Origin: Faecalicatena faecalis
GTDB taxonomy: Bacteria > Bacillota > Clostridia > Lachnospirales > Lachnospiraceae
Length of the DNA: 64,000 nucleotides
Assembly: GCF_012524165.2 (NCBI RefSeq)
Contig: NZ_JABACJ020000018.1
Location: forward strand, 1 to 64,000
Direction of reading: 5' to 3'
Of the stretch, positions 1 through 7,471 are shown piece after piece. Position numbers and translations under genes: made by a program. The notes under the pieces were generated by a model. The model was not told where the DNA came from, did not search any database, and saw only the letters and a list, made by a program, of their open reading frames with translations. How positions within the stretch are numbered: the first letter of the stretch is position 1; the number at the start of each line of letters is the position of its first letter.

Positions 1-114
1 TATAGATAAATTATCTGTCTAATATTTTTATTTCATTATTCATTTTTCACAAATTTGCTTTTCTATTTCGATTTATTTTACTTATTTAGTGATATATCAT
101 ATTTTTTATTCAAA

Positions 115-155
115 TAAAAAAGGACTACGCTTCTTTGTCGTAATCCTCTTTTATA
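115..155. terminator. Bidirectional hairpin terminator left of the CRISPR array
   Basis: A 9 bp stem with one mismatch (121-129 with 139-147) is flanked by an A-run on the left and a T-rich stretch on the right, so it can stop transcription on either strand. It lies about 100 nt beyond the leader-distal end of the array and could end the minus-strand pre-crRNA. The first 250 bases hold no coding region that I can support. Confidence 0.5.
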
Positions 156-250
156 ATTTTTTCTTTTTACTGGTGCTATTATTGATTCTTCCTAAGGCTT
201 TAGATGCGAATAACTTTGCTTTCTGACATATCACACTGTATCCTTTTTGC

Positions 251-1417
251 AGTTCAATTTATGCGCTATGCGTAAGCGACATCGGAACCTCTTTGTAAAC
301 AGACCACCGAAATTACAATTTCAATCCACACTCTACGCGCAAGCGACATCATCATGGAATCATTATCGGATTTTCCGGTACGGATTTCAATCCACGCTCT
401 ACGCGCAAGCGACATCGATTTTATCTTCCTTGACATGCTGTCCATGAAAATTTCAATCCACGCTCTACGCGCAAGCGACATCCCTGCGGTGGCCTGTATA
501 TCGTTCCCCAGTTGATATTTCAATCCACGCTCTACGCGCAAGCGACATCTCCGATGTAGATTTAATTAAATTCCACAGGATGATTTCAATCCACGCTCTA
601 CGCGCAAGCGACATCCTACTGTAGGTACACCTCTTTAGAGTATATGGTAATTTCAATCCACGCTCTACGCGCAAGCGACATCAATCCAATCACAGACCTG
701 TTTTATATACTCATCAATTTCAATCCACGCTCTACGCGCAAGCGACATCTCTGCCCCATCAATATCACCAGTCTCTGAAATCATTTCAATCCACGCTCTA
801 CGCGCAAGCGACATCGATATTGAATCTTTCAATCCTATCAGTTCATCTATTTCAATCCACGCTCTACGCGCAAGCGACATCCGTTCCGCAAAGTCATATT
901 TCCGCAATCGCTGGATATTTCAATCCACGCTCTACGCGCAAGCGACATCTAAAGGGCGCATGTTTTCAGAACCCAGAGTTAGAATTTCAATCCACGCTCT
1001 ACGCGCAAGCGACATCTGGATGGAAGAGCTTTTATCCCATTAATAATAGATTTCAATCCACGCTCTACGCGCAAGCGACATCCGTTATTCTCATAAGTAT
1101 CTTCTATGTCTGGATATTTCAATCCACGCTCTACGCGCAAGCGACATCGCAGTGGTGGCGCTGCTGCATGATGTATGCAAGCTATTTCAATCCACGCTCT
1201 ACGCGCAAGCGACATCGGAATGCTCTTGGTTGATATTGCTAAGAAATTAGAATTTCAATCCACGCTCTACGCGCAAGCGACATCCTGTCAGATTTGTGGA
1301 GAGCCATTGGATTGGTTAATTTCAATCCACGCTCTACGCGCAAGCGACATCGATAATGGGTGGAGCAAGGCCTTACTGGGGGCTATTTCAATCCACGCTC
1401 TACGCGCAAGCGACATC
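251..1417 (-). CRISPR. CRISPR array, type I-C-like repeats, 18 repeats and 17 spacers
   Basis: Eighteen 33-nt repeats are separated by 17 spacers of 33-35 nt. Repeats start at 251, 318, 384, 450, 517, 583, 650, 717, 783, 849, 917, 984, 1050, 1116, 1184, 1252, 1319 and 1385. Read on the minus strand the repeat begins GATGTCGCTTGC and ends GCGTGGATTGAAAT, the ending typical of type I-C. The leftmost repeat (251-283) differs from consensus at 7 positions and the next (318-350) at 1, while the others look identical. Decay at the left end marks the oldest end, so the leader and transcription start are on the right. No cas gene is in the window. Spacer targets cannot be named by eye. Confidence 0.98.
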
Positions 1418-1465
1418 AGCAAATATGCACAGCTTTTCTCCTTCACTTTTGTACTATTCTCCTAA

Positions 1466-1494
1466 ATTTTATCTCTTTTCTTCTTTAAATTCAA
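1466..1494 (-). promoter_or_regulatory. Putative promoter in the CRISPR leader
   Basis: On the minus strand TTGAAT (1489-1494) and TAAAAT (1466-1471) are 17 nt apart. Transcription would begin near 1459, about 40 nt before the first repeat at 1417. The stretch 1418-1500 is AT-rich and repeat-free, as expected of a leader. Confidence 0.55.
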
Positions 1495-1522
1495 CCTAAA
1501 TTCAAAATTACTTTAACTTATT

Positions 1523-1602
1523 CACCTGATTTCAATATTTTCTTACTATTTTCAGGTGCGAATCTCCCAGTAAATCTCTGTTCACTTCACATTCGCACCT
1601 GA
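1523..1602. repeat. Inverted repeat set upstream of the CRISPR leader
   Basis: A perfect 12-bp inverted repeat (1552-1563 with 1591-1602, sequence TCAGGTGCGAAT) encloses 27 nt. A third copy of its outer heptamer, CACCTGA, at 1523-1529 can pair with 1552-1558 instead, so two mutually exclusive hairpins are possible. It lies between the tsf terminator and the array leader and overlaps no gene. It could be a protein-binding site, a remnant of an inserted element, or a transcription structure. Confidence 0.6.
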
Positions 1603-1659
1603 TTATATATTCTCCATCGATCTCGTTATTATTAAAATTACTTATCTCTTTTACACATA

Positions 1660-1700
1660 AAAATCCCCGGAACACCTGCTAAAAAGGTACTTCCGGGGAG
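1660..1700 (-). terminator. Terminator of the rpsB-tsf operon
   Basis: A GC-rich stem (1665-1672 with 1691-1698, extended by ACCT/AGGT inside) is followed on the minus strand by TTTTTAT. It starts 15 nt after the tsf stop codon. Confidence 0.85.
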
Positions 1701-1714
1701 TATAAATTCATAAA

Positions 1715-2656
1715 TCAGTTCAAATTAGTTGCCATCTGTGCAGCAACTTCTGCAGCAAAATCTTCCTGCTTTTTCTCAAGACCTTCACCTGTCTCGAAAC
1801 GAACGAATCTCTTAACTGTTACGTTAGCATTGTTTTCTTTTGCTACTTTCTCTACATACTTAGCAACTGTAAGATCGCTGTCCTGTACATATGTCTGGTC
1901 TAACAGACATACTTCTTTCAGTTCTTTGTTCAGACGTCCGATGATCATCTTCTCGATGATGTTGTCCGGTTTTGGCTTATTGCTCTCTTCATTTTCTTTC
2001 TTAGCCTGAGCTAACAGGATCTCTTTCTCGTGATTCATGTATTCCTCAGACACTTCTTCACGGGATACATACTTCGGATACATAGCTGCTACCTGCATTG
2101 CTACGTTCTTTAAGCATGTCTTGATGTCTTCGTTTACAACGTCTGTATCAGCTTCTACAAGGACACCGATACGTCCGCCGCCGTGGATGTAAGATACTAC
2201 GCATCCGTCTGTTACGACCTTCTCAAATCTTCTGATGTTCAGGTTCTCTCCGATAACTGCAACTTTTTCTACTAATGCATCTTTTACAGTCTTAGTTGTA
2301 TCTGCTGCCCATGTCTCAGCCATAAAAGCGTCCATATCTGCTGCATCAGAATCTGCTGCCTGGTTCGCAACTGCTTCTACGAATGCCTGGAAATCAGCGT
2401 TCTTAGCAACGAAGTCTGTCTCAGAGTTCACTTCTACGATTGCTGCAACTTTGTCATCTTTCACAACTGTCTTAACGATACCTTCTGCTGCAATTCTTCC
2501 AGCTTTCTTTTCAGCTTTAGCCTGTCCGTTCTTTCTCAGGAATTCGATTGCTGCATCCATGTCTCCGTTTGTCTCTGTCAGAGCTTTCTTGCAGTCCATC
2601 ATTCCTGCGCCTGTCATTTCTCTTAATTCTTTTACCATTCCTGCTGTGATTGCCAT
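1715..2656 (-). CDS. tsf: Elongation factor Ts
   Basis: EF-Ts is the nucleotide exchange factor that reloads EF-Tu with GTP during translation. The protein has 313 residues. It opens with the UBA-like N-terminal helix bundle (MAITAGMVKELREMTGAG) and carries the family motif TDFVAKN at residues 80-86, which contacts EF-Tu. The ATG at 2656 was chosen because GGAGGA lies 7-8 nt upstream; an in-frame ATG five codons earlier overlaps that ribosome binding site and would add residues not seen in the family. It follows rpsB, the usual order in bacteria, and a strong terminator closes the pair. It is somewhat longer than the Bacillus protein (about 293), which is common in Clostridia. Confidence 0.98.
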   Translation of the reverse strand: MAITAGMVKELREMTGAGMMDCKKALTETNGDMDAAIEFLRKNGQAKAEKKAGRIAAEGIVKTVVKDDKVAAIVEVNSETDFVAKNADFQAFVEAVANQAADSDAADMDAFMAETWAADTTKTVKDALVEKVAVIGENLNIRRFEKVVTDGCVVSYIHGGGRIGVLVEADTDVVNEDIKTCLKNVAMQVAAMYPKYVSREEVSEEYMNHEKEILLAQAKKENEESNKPKPDNIIEKMIIGRLNKELKEVCLLDQTYVQDSDLTVAKYVEKVAKENNANVTVKRFVRFETGEGLEKKQEDFAAEVAAQMATNLN

Positions 2657-2718
2657 GATTCTTTCCTCCATTATTCGTTATTTATTACGTTTTTAAACTG
2701 ATCTTCACCCCTGGGGGC

Positions 2719-2761
2719 TTTTATCTTATCAATAGGTCCGAGGAACTTTTATAAGATAAAA
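2719..2761 (-). repeat. AT-rich inverted repeat in the rpsB-tsf spacer
   Basis: Arms of 11 perfectly paired bases (2719-2729 and 2751-2761, TTTTATCTTAT) surround 21 nt. On the minus strand the first arm is also the U-rich tail of the adjoining hairpin at 2762-2794, so folding of one affects the other. It may tune how much transcription passes from rpsB into tsf. Confidence 0.6.
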
Positions 2762-2794
2762 ATGCTTCAACCTGTGATCCACAGGCTGAAGCAT
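2762..2794 (-). terminator. Intergenic (leaky) terminator between rpsB and tsf
   Basis: The hairpin pairs ATGCTTCA with TGAAGCAT and CCTGTG with CACAGG, and is followed on the minus strand by TTTTTATCTTAT. It sits 14 nt after the rpsB stop. Since tsf has no obvious promoter of its own, it is probably a partial terminator that lowers tsf relative to rpsB. Confidence 0.75.
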
Positions 2795-2807
2795 CTCAAG
2801 TCCGTAA

Positions 2808-3563
2808 TTACTCTGCTTCTACAGTCTCTTCAGCTACTGCTTCTTCTGCAGCTTCTTCATAATATACTTCTTCGCCTGCTGCTCCCTGATTAGCTTCGAT
2901 TACTGCGTCAGCCATCTTGGAAACGATTAATTTAACGGCTCTGATAGCATCATCATTACCTGGGATTACATAATCCAGTTCTTCCGGATCACAGTTTGTA
3001 TCACAGATACCGATCAACGGAATTCCCAGCGTGTGAGCTTCCTGAACACAGATTCTTTCTTTCTTAGGATCTACGATGAAGATTGCATCCGGGATTCTCT
3101 TCATTTCTTTGATTCCACCCAGGTTCTTCTCTAATTTAGCCCATTCTTTCTTCAGTTCAATTACTTCTTTCTTAGGAAGTACATCGAATGTTCCGTCTTC
3201 GGACATTCTCTCAATATCTTTTAAACGCTGTACTCTGCTCTGGATTGTCTTGAAGTTGGTCAGCATACCGCCAAGCCATCTCTCGTTAACATAGAACATT
3301 CCACAACGCTCTGCTTCTGTCTTGATTGCATCCTGTGCCTGTTTCTTTGTTCCTACGAACAGGATTGTTCCGCCGTTAGCAGCGATGTCTGCTACAGCCT
3401 GGTAAGCATCGTCAACCATTCCTACAGACTTCTGTAAGTCGATGATGTAGATACCATTTCTCTCTGTGTAGATGTATGGAGCCATTTTAGGGTTCCATCT
3501 TCTTGTCTGATGTCCAAAGTGAACACCTGCTTCTAAAAGTTGTTTCATTGAAATAACGCTCAT
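2808..3563 (-). CDS. rpsB: 30S ribosomal protein S2
   Basis: S2 is a small-subunit protein that bridges head and body and is needed for S1 binding. The 251-residue protein begins MSVISMKQLLEAGVHFGH and contains the S2 signatures HFGHQTRRWNPKMAPYIY and FVGTKKQAQ. The last 25 residues are an acidic Ala/Glu tail, a common lineage extension. The ATG at 3563 has GGAGGA at good distance. A consensus-like promoter lies at 3701-3729, giving a leader of about 130 nt that may bind S2 for feedback control; I saw no named leader motif clearly. It is first in the rpsB-tsf operon. Confidence 0.98.
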   Translation of the reverse strand: MSVISMKQLLEAGVHFGHQTRRWNPKMAPYIYTERNGIYIIDLQKSVGMVDDAYQAVADIAANGGTILFVGTKKQAQDAIKTEAERCGMFYVNERWLGGMLTNFKTIQSRVQRLKDIERMSEDGTFDVLPKKEVIELKKEWAKLEKNLGGIKEMKRIPDAIFIVDPKKERICVQEAHTLGIPLIGICDTNCDPEELDYVIPGNDDAIRAVKLIVSKMADAVIEANQGAAGEEVYYEEAAEEAVAEETVEAE

Positions 3564-3700
3564 GTTTCTTTCCTCCGTTTGGTTTTTAACTTCCGCATGC
3601 TTTTACTCTTCCTTGAGACCGGCCTGTTCATAACTGACTTCCTTAACAGACTTAGGCACCGTCAAAGATATCCGCATACGTGTTTTTTTGCAACGGTTGT

Positions 3701-3729
3701 AGTATATCATAGAAAATACTGGAATGCAA
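3701..3729 (-). promoter_or_regulatory. Promoter of rpsB-tsf
   Basis: TTGCAT (3724-3729) and TATACT (3701-3706) are separated by 17 nt on the minus strand. The predicted transcript starts near 3694. Confidence 0.75.
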
Positions 3730-3991
3730 GGCTTTTTATGTTGTATCTTGTAGATATTAAGATGTTCCTCTTGATTAAATCACTGTTATTGTACTACTGA
3801 TGTAATAGTTCAATTATTCACTTCAATTATACGACTTCACGCCTTCGTTATTTCCCGATATCTTTTATATGTCTTGTCTGCAATACCTTCATATGTTATT
3901 CTTAACATATCATACTTCTTGCCCGGTAAAACTTTTTCCAGACAAGATATGATAAATAGCATGGTAAAATATATCATATGGAGGTAAACGC
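3730..3991. other. Intergenic region between rpsB and the glyoxalase-like gene
   Basis: There is no coding region here. The only structure I can support is an 8-bp palindrome with a 4-nt gap at 3891-3910 (ATATGTTA / TAACATAT). It lies about 80 nt upstream of the plus-strand start codon at 3992 and could be an operator. A convincing promoter for the downstream gene was not seen. Confidence 0.4.
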
Positions 3992-4360
3992 ATGAAATTT
4001 ACATTTGCACATAACAATCTGAATGTCTTTGACCTGGAAAAATCCCTGGCTTTCTATAAAGAAGCTCTTGGATTAGAAATTACAGAAACAAAAGACGCTG
4101 ATGATGGCAGTTTTACTCTGGTGTATCTCGGAGATGGCACAACTCCTCACCTCTTGGAGCTCACCTGGATTCGTGATATGAAACGCCACTATGAACTTGG
4201 AGACAATGAAATCCATCTTGCATTCCATGTAGATGATTTTAATGCTGCCCTGGAAAAACATAAGAAAATGGGGTGCGTCTGCTTTGAAAATCCTGCAATG
4301 GGGATTTACTTTATCGAAGACCCCGACGGCTACTGGCTTGAAATCGTTCCATCAAAATAG
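3992..4360 (+). CDS. gloA: VOC-family protein, lactoylglutathione lyase (glyoxalase I) like
   Basis: Members isomerise hemithioacetals of methylglyoxal as part of aldehyde detoxification. The 122 residues form two beta-alpha-beta-beta-beta modules. Candidate metal ligands are present at the expected places: the His of FAHNNLNV near the N-terminus, the Glu of LLELTW, the His of EIHLAFHV, and the Glu of WLEIVPSK at the end. That complete set favours a true glyoxalase I over a drug-binding VOC protein. The ribosome binding site GGAGG is 7-8 nt before the ATG. It stands alone on the plus strand, closed by a terminator, and is probably a single-gene unit. The thiol co-substrate of such anaerobes is not known from the sequence. 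Confidence 0.8.
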   Translation: MKFTFAHNNLNVFDLEKSLAFYKEALGLEITETKDADDGSFTLVYLGDGTTPHLLELTWIRDMKRHYELGDNEIHLAFHVDDFNAALEKHKKMGCVCFENPAMGIYFIEDPDGYWLEIVPSK

Positions 4361-4372
4361 AAAATATGACAC

Positions 4373-4402
4373 AAAAAATCCCGTGGAAACACGGGATTTT
4401 TA
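4373..4402. terminator. Bidirectional terminator
   Basis: Stem TCCCGTG/CACGGGA (4379-4385 with 4390-4396) has a GAAA tetraloop, an A-run before and a T-run after. It can serve both the glyoxalase-like gene and the convergent NlpC/P60 gene. Confidence 0.9.
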
Positions 4403-4434
4403 TAATCAACATATGATATTCTTTCTTTTAACTC

Positions 4435-5586
4435 TTACCAATATCTTACAAATGCGGATGCACGTACCGAACTAACACAGATTGTAGTTCCTGGCTGCTG
4501 TGCCTCGATCATCTGTCCATTACCTATGTAAATCGCTACATGCCCAGGTGTCCATGCAATGTCCCCCGGCTGTGGATCGCTTACCTGCATTCCACCAGCA
4601 AGCTGCTGTGAATCAACTCTTCCAATATAGATTCCTGCCTGTGCGTGACACCACTGTGTCAATCCTGAACAATCAAGCCCCACATACGGTGTTGTACCAC
4701 CCCATACATATGGCACCCCGATCTGTGACCAAGCCGCACTTACAATTGTCTGTGCCGCGCTTACATTACCTGAACTGCTTCCACCACCGCTAGGCTCCTC
4801 TGGGGCTGGCGGTGCTTCTGGTGTATCTGGAGTGTCTGGGGTATTCGGTGCTGGAGCTGGTGTTTCTGCTCCTCCGCCATTATTACCACTTGGTGTATTG
4901 TTATTCTCCTGCTGCTGTGCCTCTGCTTTTTTTGCGGCTTCCTGAACAGCTTTTTCCCTTGCTGCCTGCTCTTCTGCGGCCTTTCTTGCAGCTTCCTGAA
5001 TCTGTGCATCAAGATTAGCAACCTCTGCACTCTTACTTTCAATTGTTGTATTCAATTCAGTCTGCTGTGCTTCATATTCTGTCTGCATATCCTCGAGTTT
5101 GTTCATATCTTCCTCGAGAGATTCTTTCAGTTCTTTTACTTCTGTCACTGTCTCAACATATTCATCTAGCATCTGACGGTCGTAACTATGTACCTTCTGC
5201 GCATATTCAGCCTGATTCAACATCTCCGCAATACTACCGGAACTTAAAATTCTCTCAACTGCTGAACCGTCGCCCTCTTCGTACATATACTTAATACGAA
5301 GCTTCATATCCTCGTATTGCTGCTGCTCTTTCTCTTCTGCTTCCTTTAGCTGCTTCTCAGCCTTGGTAATCTCTTCACCTTTTGTAATCAACTGGTTCTG
5401 CAGATCTGTCATCTTGGACATCAATTCTGATAATTGGGACTGCAGGCTGTTCACTTCATTTTGTGCAGCCTTCTTCTGTGATTCCAAGCTTGACGTATTC
5501 GCTGGCGCAGCAAAAACAGGTACAGCCATCATTGAACATGTCAGAGCTGTAGCTAAAAGCATGTTACGTACTCTTTTAAATTTCAT
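4435..5586 (-). CDS. Secreted coiled-coil NlpC/P60 peptidoglycan hydrolase (first paralogue)
   Basis: The protein is predicted to cut peptide stems of peptidoglycan outside the membrane. It has 383 residues: a signal peptide ending near VPVFA (about 26), a long coiled coil (about 30-220) of the PcsB/CwlO type, a linker rich in Pro, Gly and Asn, and a C-terminal NlpC/P60 domain. Catalytic Cys306 lies in DCSG and His349 in GHVAIYIG; the usual third polar residue is Glu361 in MIEAQQ rather than His. The ATG at 5586 was chosen by analogy with its neighbour at 7008, although the site upstream (GGGTGA) is weak. It has its own promoter. In PcsB-like proteins the coiled coil keeps the enzyme inactive until FtsEX engages it; that is an inference here. 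Confidence 0.9.
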   Translation of the reverse strand: MKFKRVRNMLLATALTCSMMAVPVFAAPANTSSLESQKKAAQNEVNSLQSQLSELMSKMTDLQNQLITKGEEITKAEKQLKEAEEKEQQQYEDMKLRIKYMYEEGDGSAVERILSSGSIAEMLNQAEYAQKVHSYDRQMLDEYVETVTEVKELKESLEEDMNKLEDMQTEYEAQQTELNTTIESKSAEVANLDAQIQEAARKAAEEQAAREKAVQEAAKKAEAQQQENNNTPSGNNGGGAETPAPAPNTPDTPDTPEAPPAPEEPSGGGSSSGNVSAAQTIVSAAWSQIGVPYVWGGTTPYVGLDCSGLTQWCHAQAGIYIGRVDSQQLAGGMQVSDPQPGDIAWTPGHVAIYIGNGQMIEAQQPGTTICVSSVRASAFVRYW

Positions 5587-5638
5587 AAATTCACCCATCC
5601 TTATTATATTATTATCTATGTCCCCACATATATGACTT

Positions 5639-5667
5639 ACTATACAATATTCTACCGCATTTTTCAA
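5639..5667 (-). promoter_or_regulatory. Promoter of the first NlpC/P60 gene
   Basis: TTGAAA (5662-5667) and TATAGT (5639-5644) are 17 nt apart on the minus strand. The leader would be about 45-50 nt long. Confidence 0.75.
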
Positions 5668-5763
5668 CAGGATTTCATAAAAAATATATTAACATTAATT
5701 TCCATATTGCATATTATGCCAGAATTTTTTTCTCTATAATTTGTCCGTCGAAAACTGCCGGAC

Positions 5764-5804
5764 AAAAAAGGATTCCCTGAATAGCATCAGGAAATCCCTT
5801 TTAT
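5764..5804 (-). terminator. Terminator of the second NlpC/P60 gene
   Basis: An imperfect stem of about 14 bp with small bulges is followed on the minus strand by TTTTTTG. It lies about 30 nt after the stop codon at 5833. Confidence 0.7.
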
Positions 5805-5832
5805 TTCACCTAATATTATGTTTTATATTCTC

Positions 5833-7008
5833 TTAGTAACGAACATAAATCATACCGCCTTGTACTGGTCCGACGATAACACCAATACCGTAATCTGCTG
5901 CATGAATCATCTGTCCTCCGCCTATGTAAATACCGCAGTGGGATGCGTTCACACACACATCTCCTGGCTGTGGATCACTTACCTGTGGCCATGCTAAGAA
6001 TGTAAATGTCGTTCCAAGACGAGAATAGCTTCCTGTCAGACAATAGCTGACAAATCCCGAACAATCGAATGATCCTGGTGCACATGCTCCCCATGAATAC
6101 TCTGCCCTACCTACCCAGCTATTTGCTCGGTCCACGACTGCATTCCCTGTGGAAGCATTATAATTCGGCTCTGGAGCTGGTGCTGGTGCCGGTGCCGGTT
6201 CTGGATTATTGTTATTCTCTGGAACATCTGTGTTCGGTGAATTATCTGGTGTTTGCTGCTGGTCAGGTGTCGTAGTGTTTGTATTACCACCATTATTAGT
6301 AGAACCGCTATTGTTATTCTGCCCTGCGCTTGCTGCCTGTTCCTTCTTCTTTTTCTCTGCTTCTGCCGCTTCCTTTTTCTTCTGCTCTTCCAATGCAGCC
6401 TTTGCTGCTTCCTGAATCATGACATCCAGATTCTCTACCTCTGCCTGCTTGCTGCTGAGCATCGTTGAAAGCTCATCTGACTGTGACTTGTATTCGCCTT
6501 CCAGATTCTCAAGCTTTGTCATGTCATTTTCCAGATTGGACTTTAGTGTTTCTACTTCCTCTACTGTCTCTGCATATTCCTGCAGCATGCTTCTATCATA
6601 AGAATGAATCTTCTGTACATATTCTGCCTGGCTGAGTACCTCTGCAATCGTGCCTGAGGCAAGAATTCTCTCTAGTGCAGATCCATCTCCTTCTTCGTAC
6701 ATATACTTAATGCGGAGCTTCATGTCCTCGTATTGCTGTGCTTCCTTCTCCTCAGCAGCTACGAGATCCTCTTTTGCCTTTGAAATCTCCTGACCTTTCG
6801 TGACCATCTGTCCTTCAAGCTCATTCATCTTTCCCATCAAGGTATTAAGCTGGGACTGTAAGGAATTCGCCTCATTCTGTGCCGCCGCTTTTTTCTCCTG
6901 AAGTGAAGCCTGATTGTTGCTTGCTGGTGCTGCAAAAACTGGAGTTACTGCTAATGAACATGTCAAAATAGCCGCGATTAACATACTATGTACTTTTCTG
7001 AATTTCAT
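5833..7008 (-). CDS. Secreted coiled-coil NlpC/P60 peptidoglycan hydrolase (second paralogue)
   Basis: This 391-residue protein is built like its neighbour at 4435-5586: signal peptide ending near TPVFA, a coiled coil to about residue 220, a Lys/Glu-rich helix, a long Asn/Pro/Ala linker, and an NlpC/P60 domain. The coiled coils are closely similar (both have KLRIKYMYEEGDGSA near residue 105), so the pair arose by duplication. The catalytic domains have diverged. Here Cys316 is in DCSG, His357 in SHCGIYIG and His369 in MIHAAD, a classical C-H-H triad, unlike the Glu of its neighbour. AGGTGG is 5 nt before the ATG. It is separated from the first paralogue by a terminator and a promoter, so the two are independently transcribed. 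Confidence 0.9.
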   Translation of the reverse strand: MKFRKVHSMLIAAILTCSLAVTPVFAAPASNNQASLQEKKAAAQNEANSLQSQLNTLMGKMNELEGQMVTKGQEISKAKEDLVAAEEKEAQQYEDMKLRIKYMYEEGDGSALERILASGTIAEVLSQAEYVQKIHSYDRSMLQEYAETVEEVETLKSNLENDMTKLENLEGEYKSQSDELSTMLSSKQAEVENLDVMIQEAAKAALEEQKKKEAAEAEKKKKEQAASAGQNNNSGSTNNGGNTNTTTPDQQQTPDNSPNTDVPENNNNPEPAPAPAPAPEPNYNASTGNAVVDRANSWVGRAEYSWGACAPGSFDCSGFVSYCLTGSYSRLGTTFTFLAWPQVSDPQPGDVCVNASHCGIYIGGGQMIHAADYGIGVIVGPVQGGMIYVRY

Positions 7009-7311
7009 TTTACCACCTATTCCCTATGTATTTATGATAAGTCCTTCTATAAAACGCTTTTTCCCCATAATCTTCCTATTTTAAGAAGATATTACAAAAT
7101 AGCTCGAATTATATACGGACATTCTACTCTTTGCATTATACTTTATCATTATAAAAGAACTCCTCACTTTTTGCAACATGTTTTTAACATTTTTGTAAAT
7201 ATTTATGTAACATTTTGGCCTTTTCTGCTTATATAATTCTCGTTTCGGGCTGTTTTACAAGAGCTTGGAATCCTTGATCTTTTCCTATTATAACAGTTGA
7301 TTCTGCAAAAG
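7009..7311. other. AT-rich intergenic region upstream of the second NlpC/P60 gene
   Basis: No coding region is supported here. The minus strand contains TATAAT-like hexamers (near 7108 and 7140) without a good -35 partner, so the promoter of the gene at 7008 is only loosely located. No riboswitch fold was recognised. Confidence 0.4.
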
Positions 7312-7355
7312 AAAAGCCCCAACCACCTACTATTGCAGGTGATTGGGGCTTTTTT
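7312..7355. terminator. Bidirectional terminator
   Basis: A strong stem (7313-7322 with 7343-7352, plus inner CACCT/AGGTG) has A- and T-runs on both flanks. It can end the minus-strand surface-protein transcript, whose stop codon is about 115 nt away at 7472. Confidence 0.85.
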
Positions 7356-7471
7356 ACGCTCTGTTATATCCTGCCGCTTTAAGCCGGCAGGTATTTCTGG
7401 TATCTACATTTACACAATTCTCGTAACATATTGCTTGATGCTATATATTTGTTTTCGAAATCCACACTTAT

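Noticed and set aside
247..1465. Open frames on both strands with repeated SLARRAWIEI or STLYAQATS peptides
   Set aside because: They are translations of the CRISPR repeat; the 33-nt repeat keeps frames open and gives a known kind of spurious protein.
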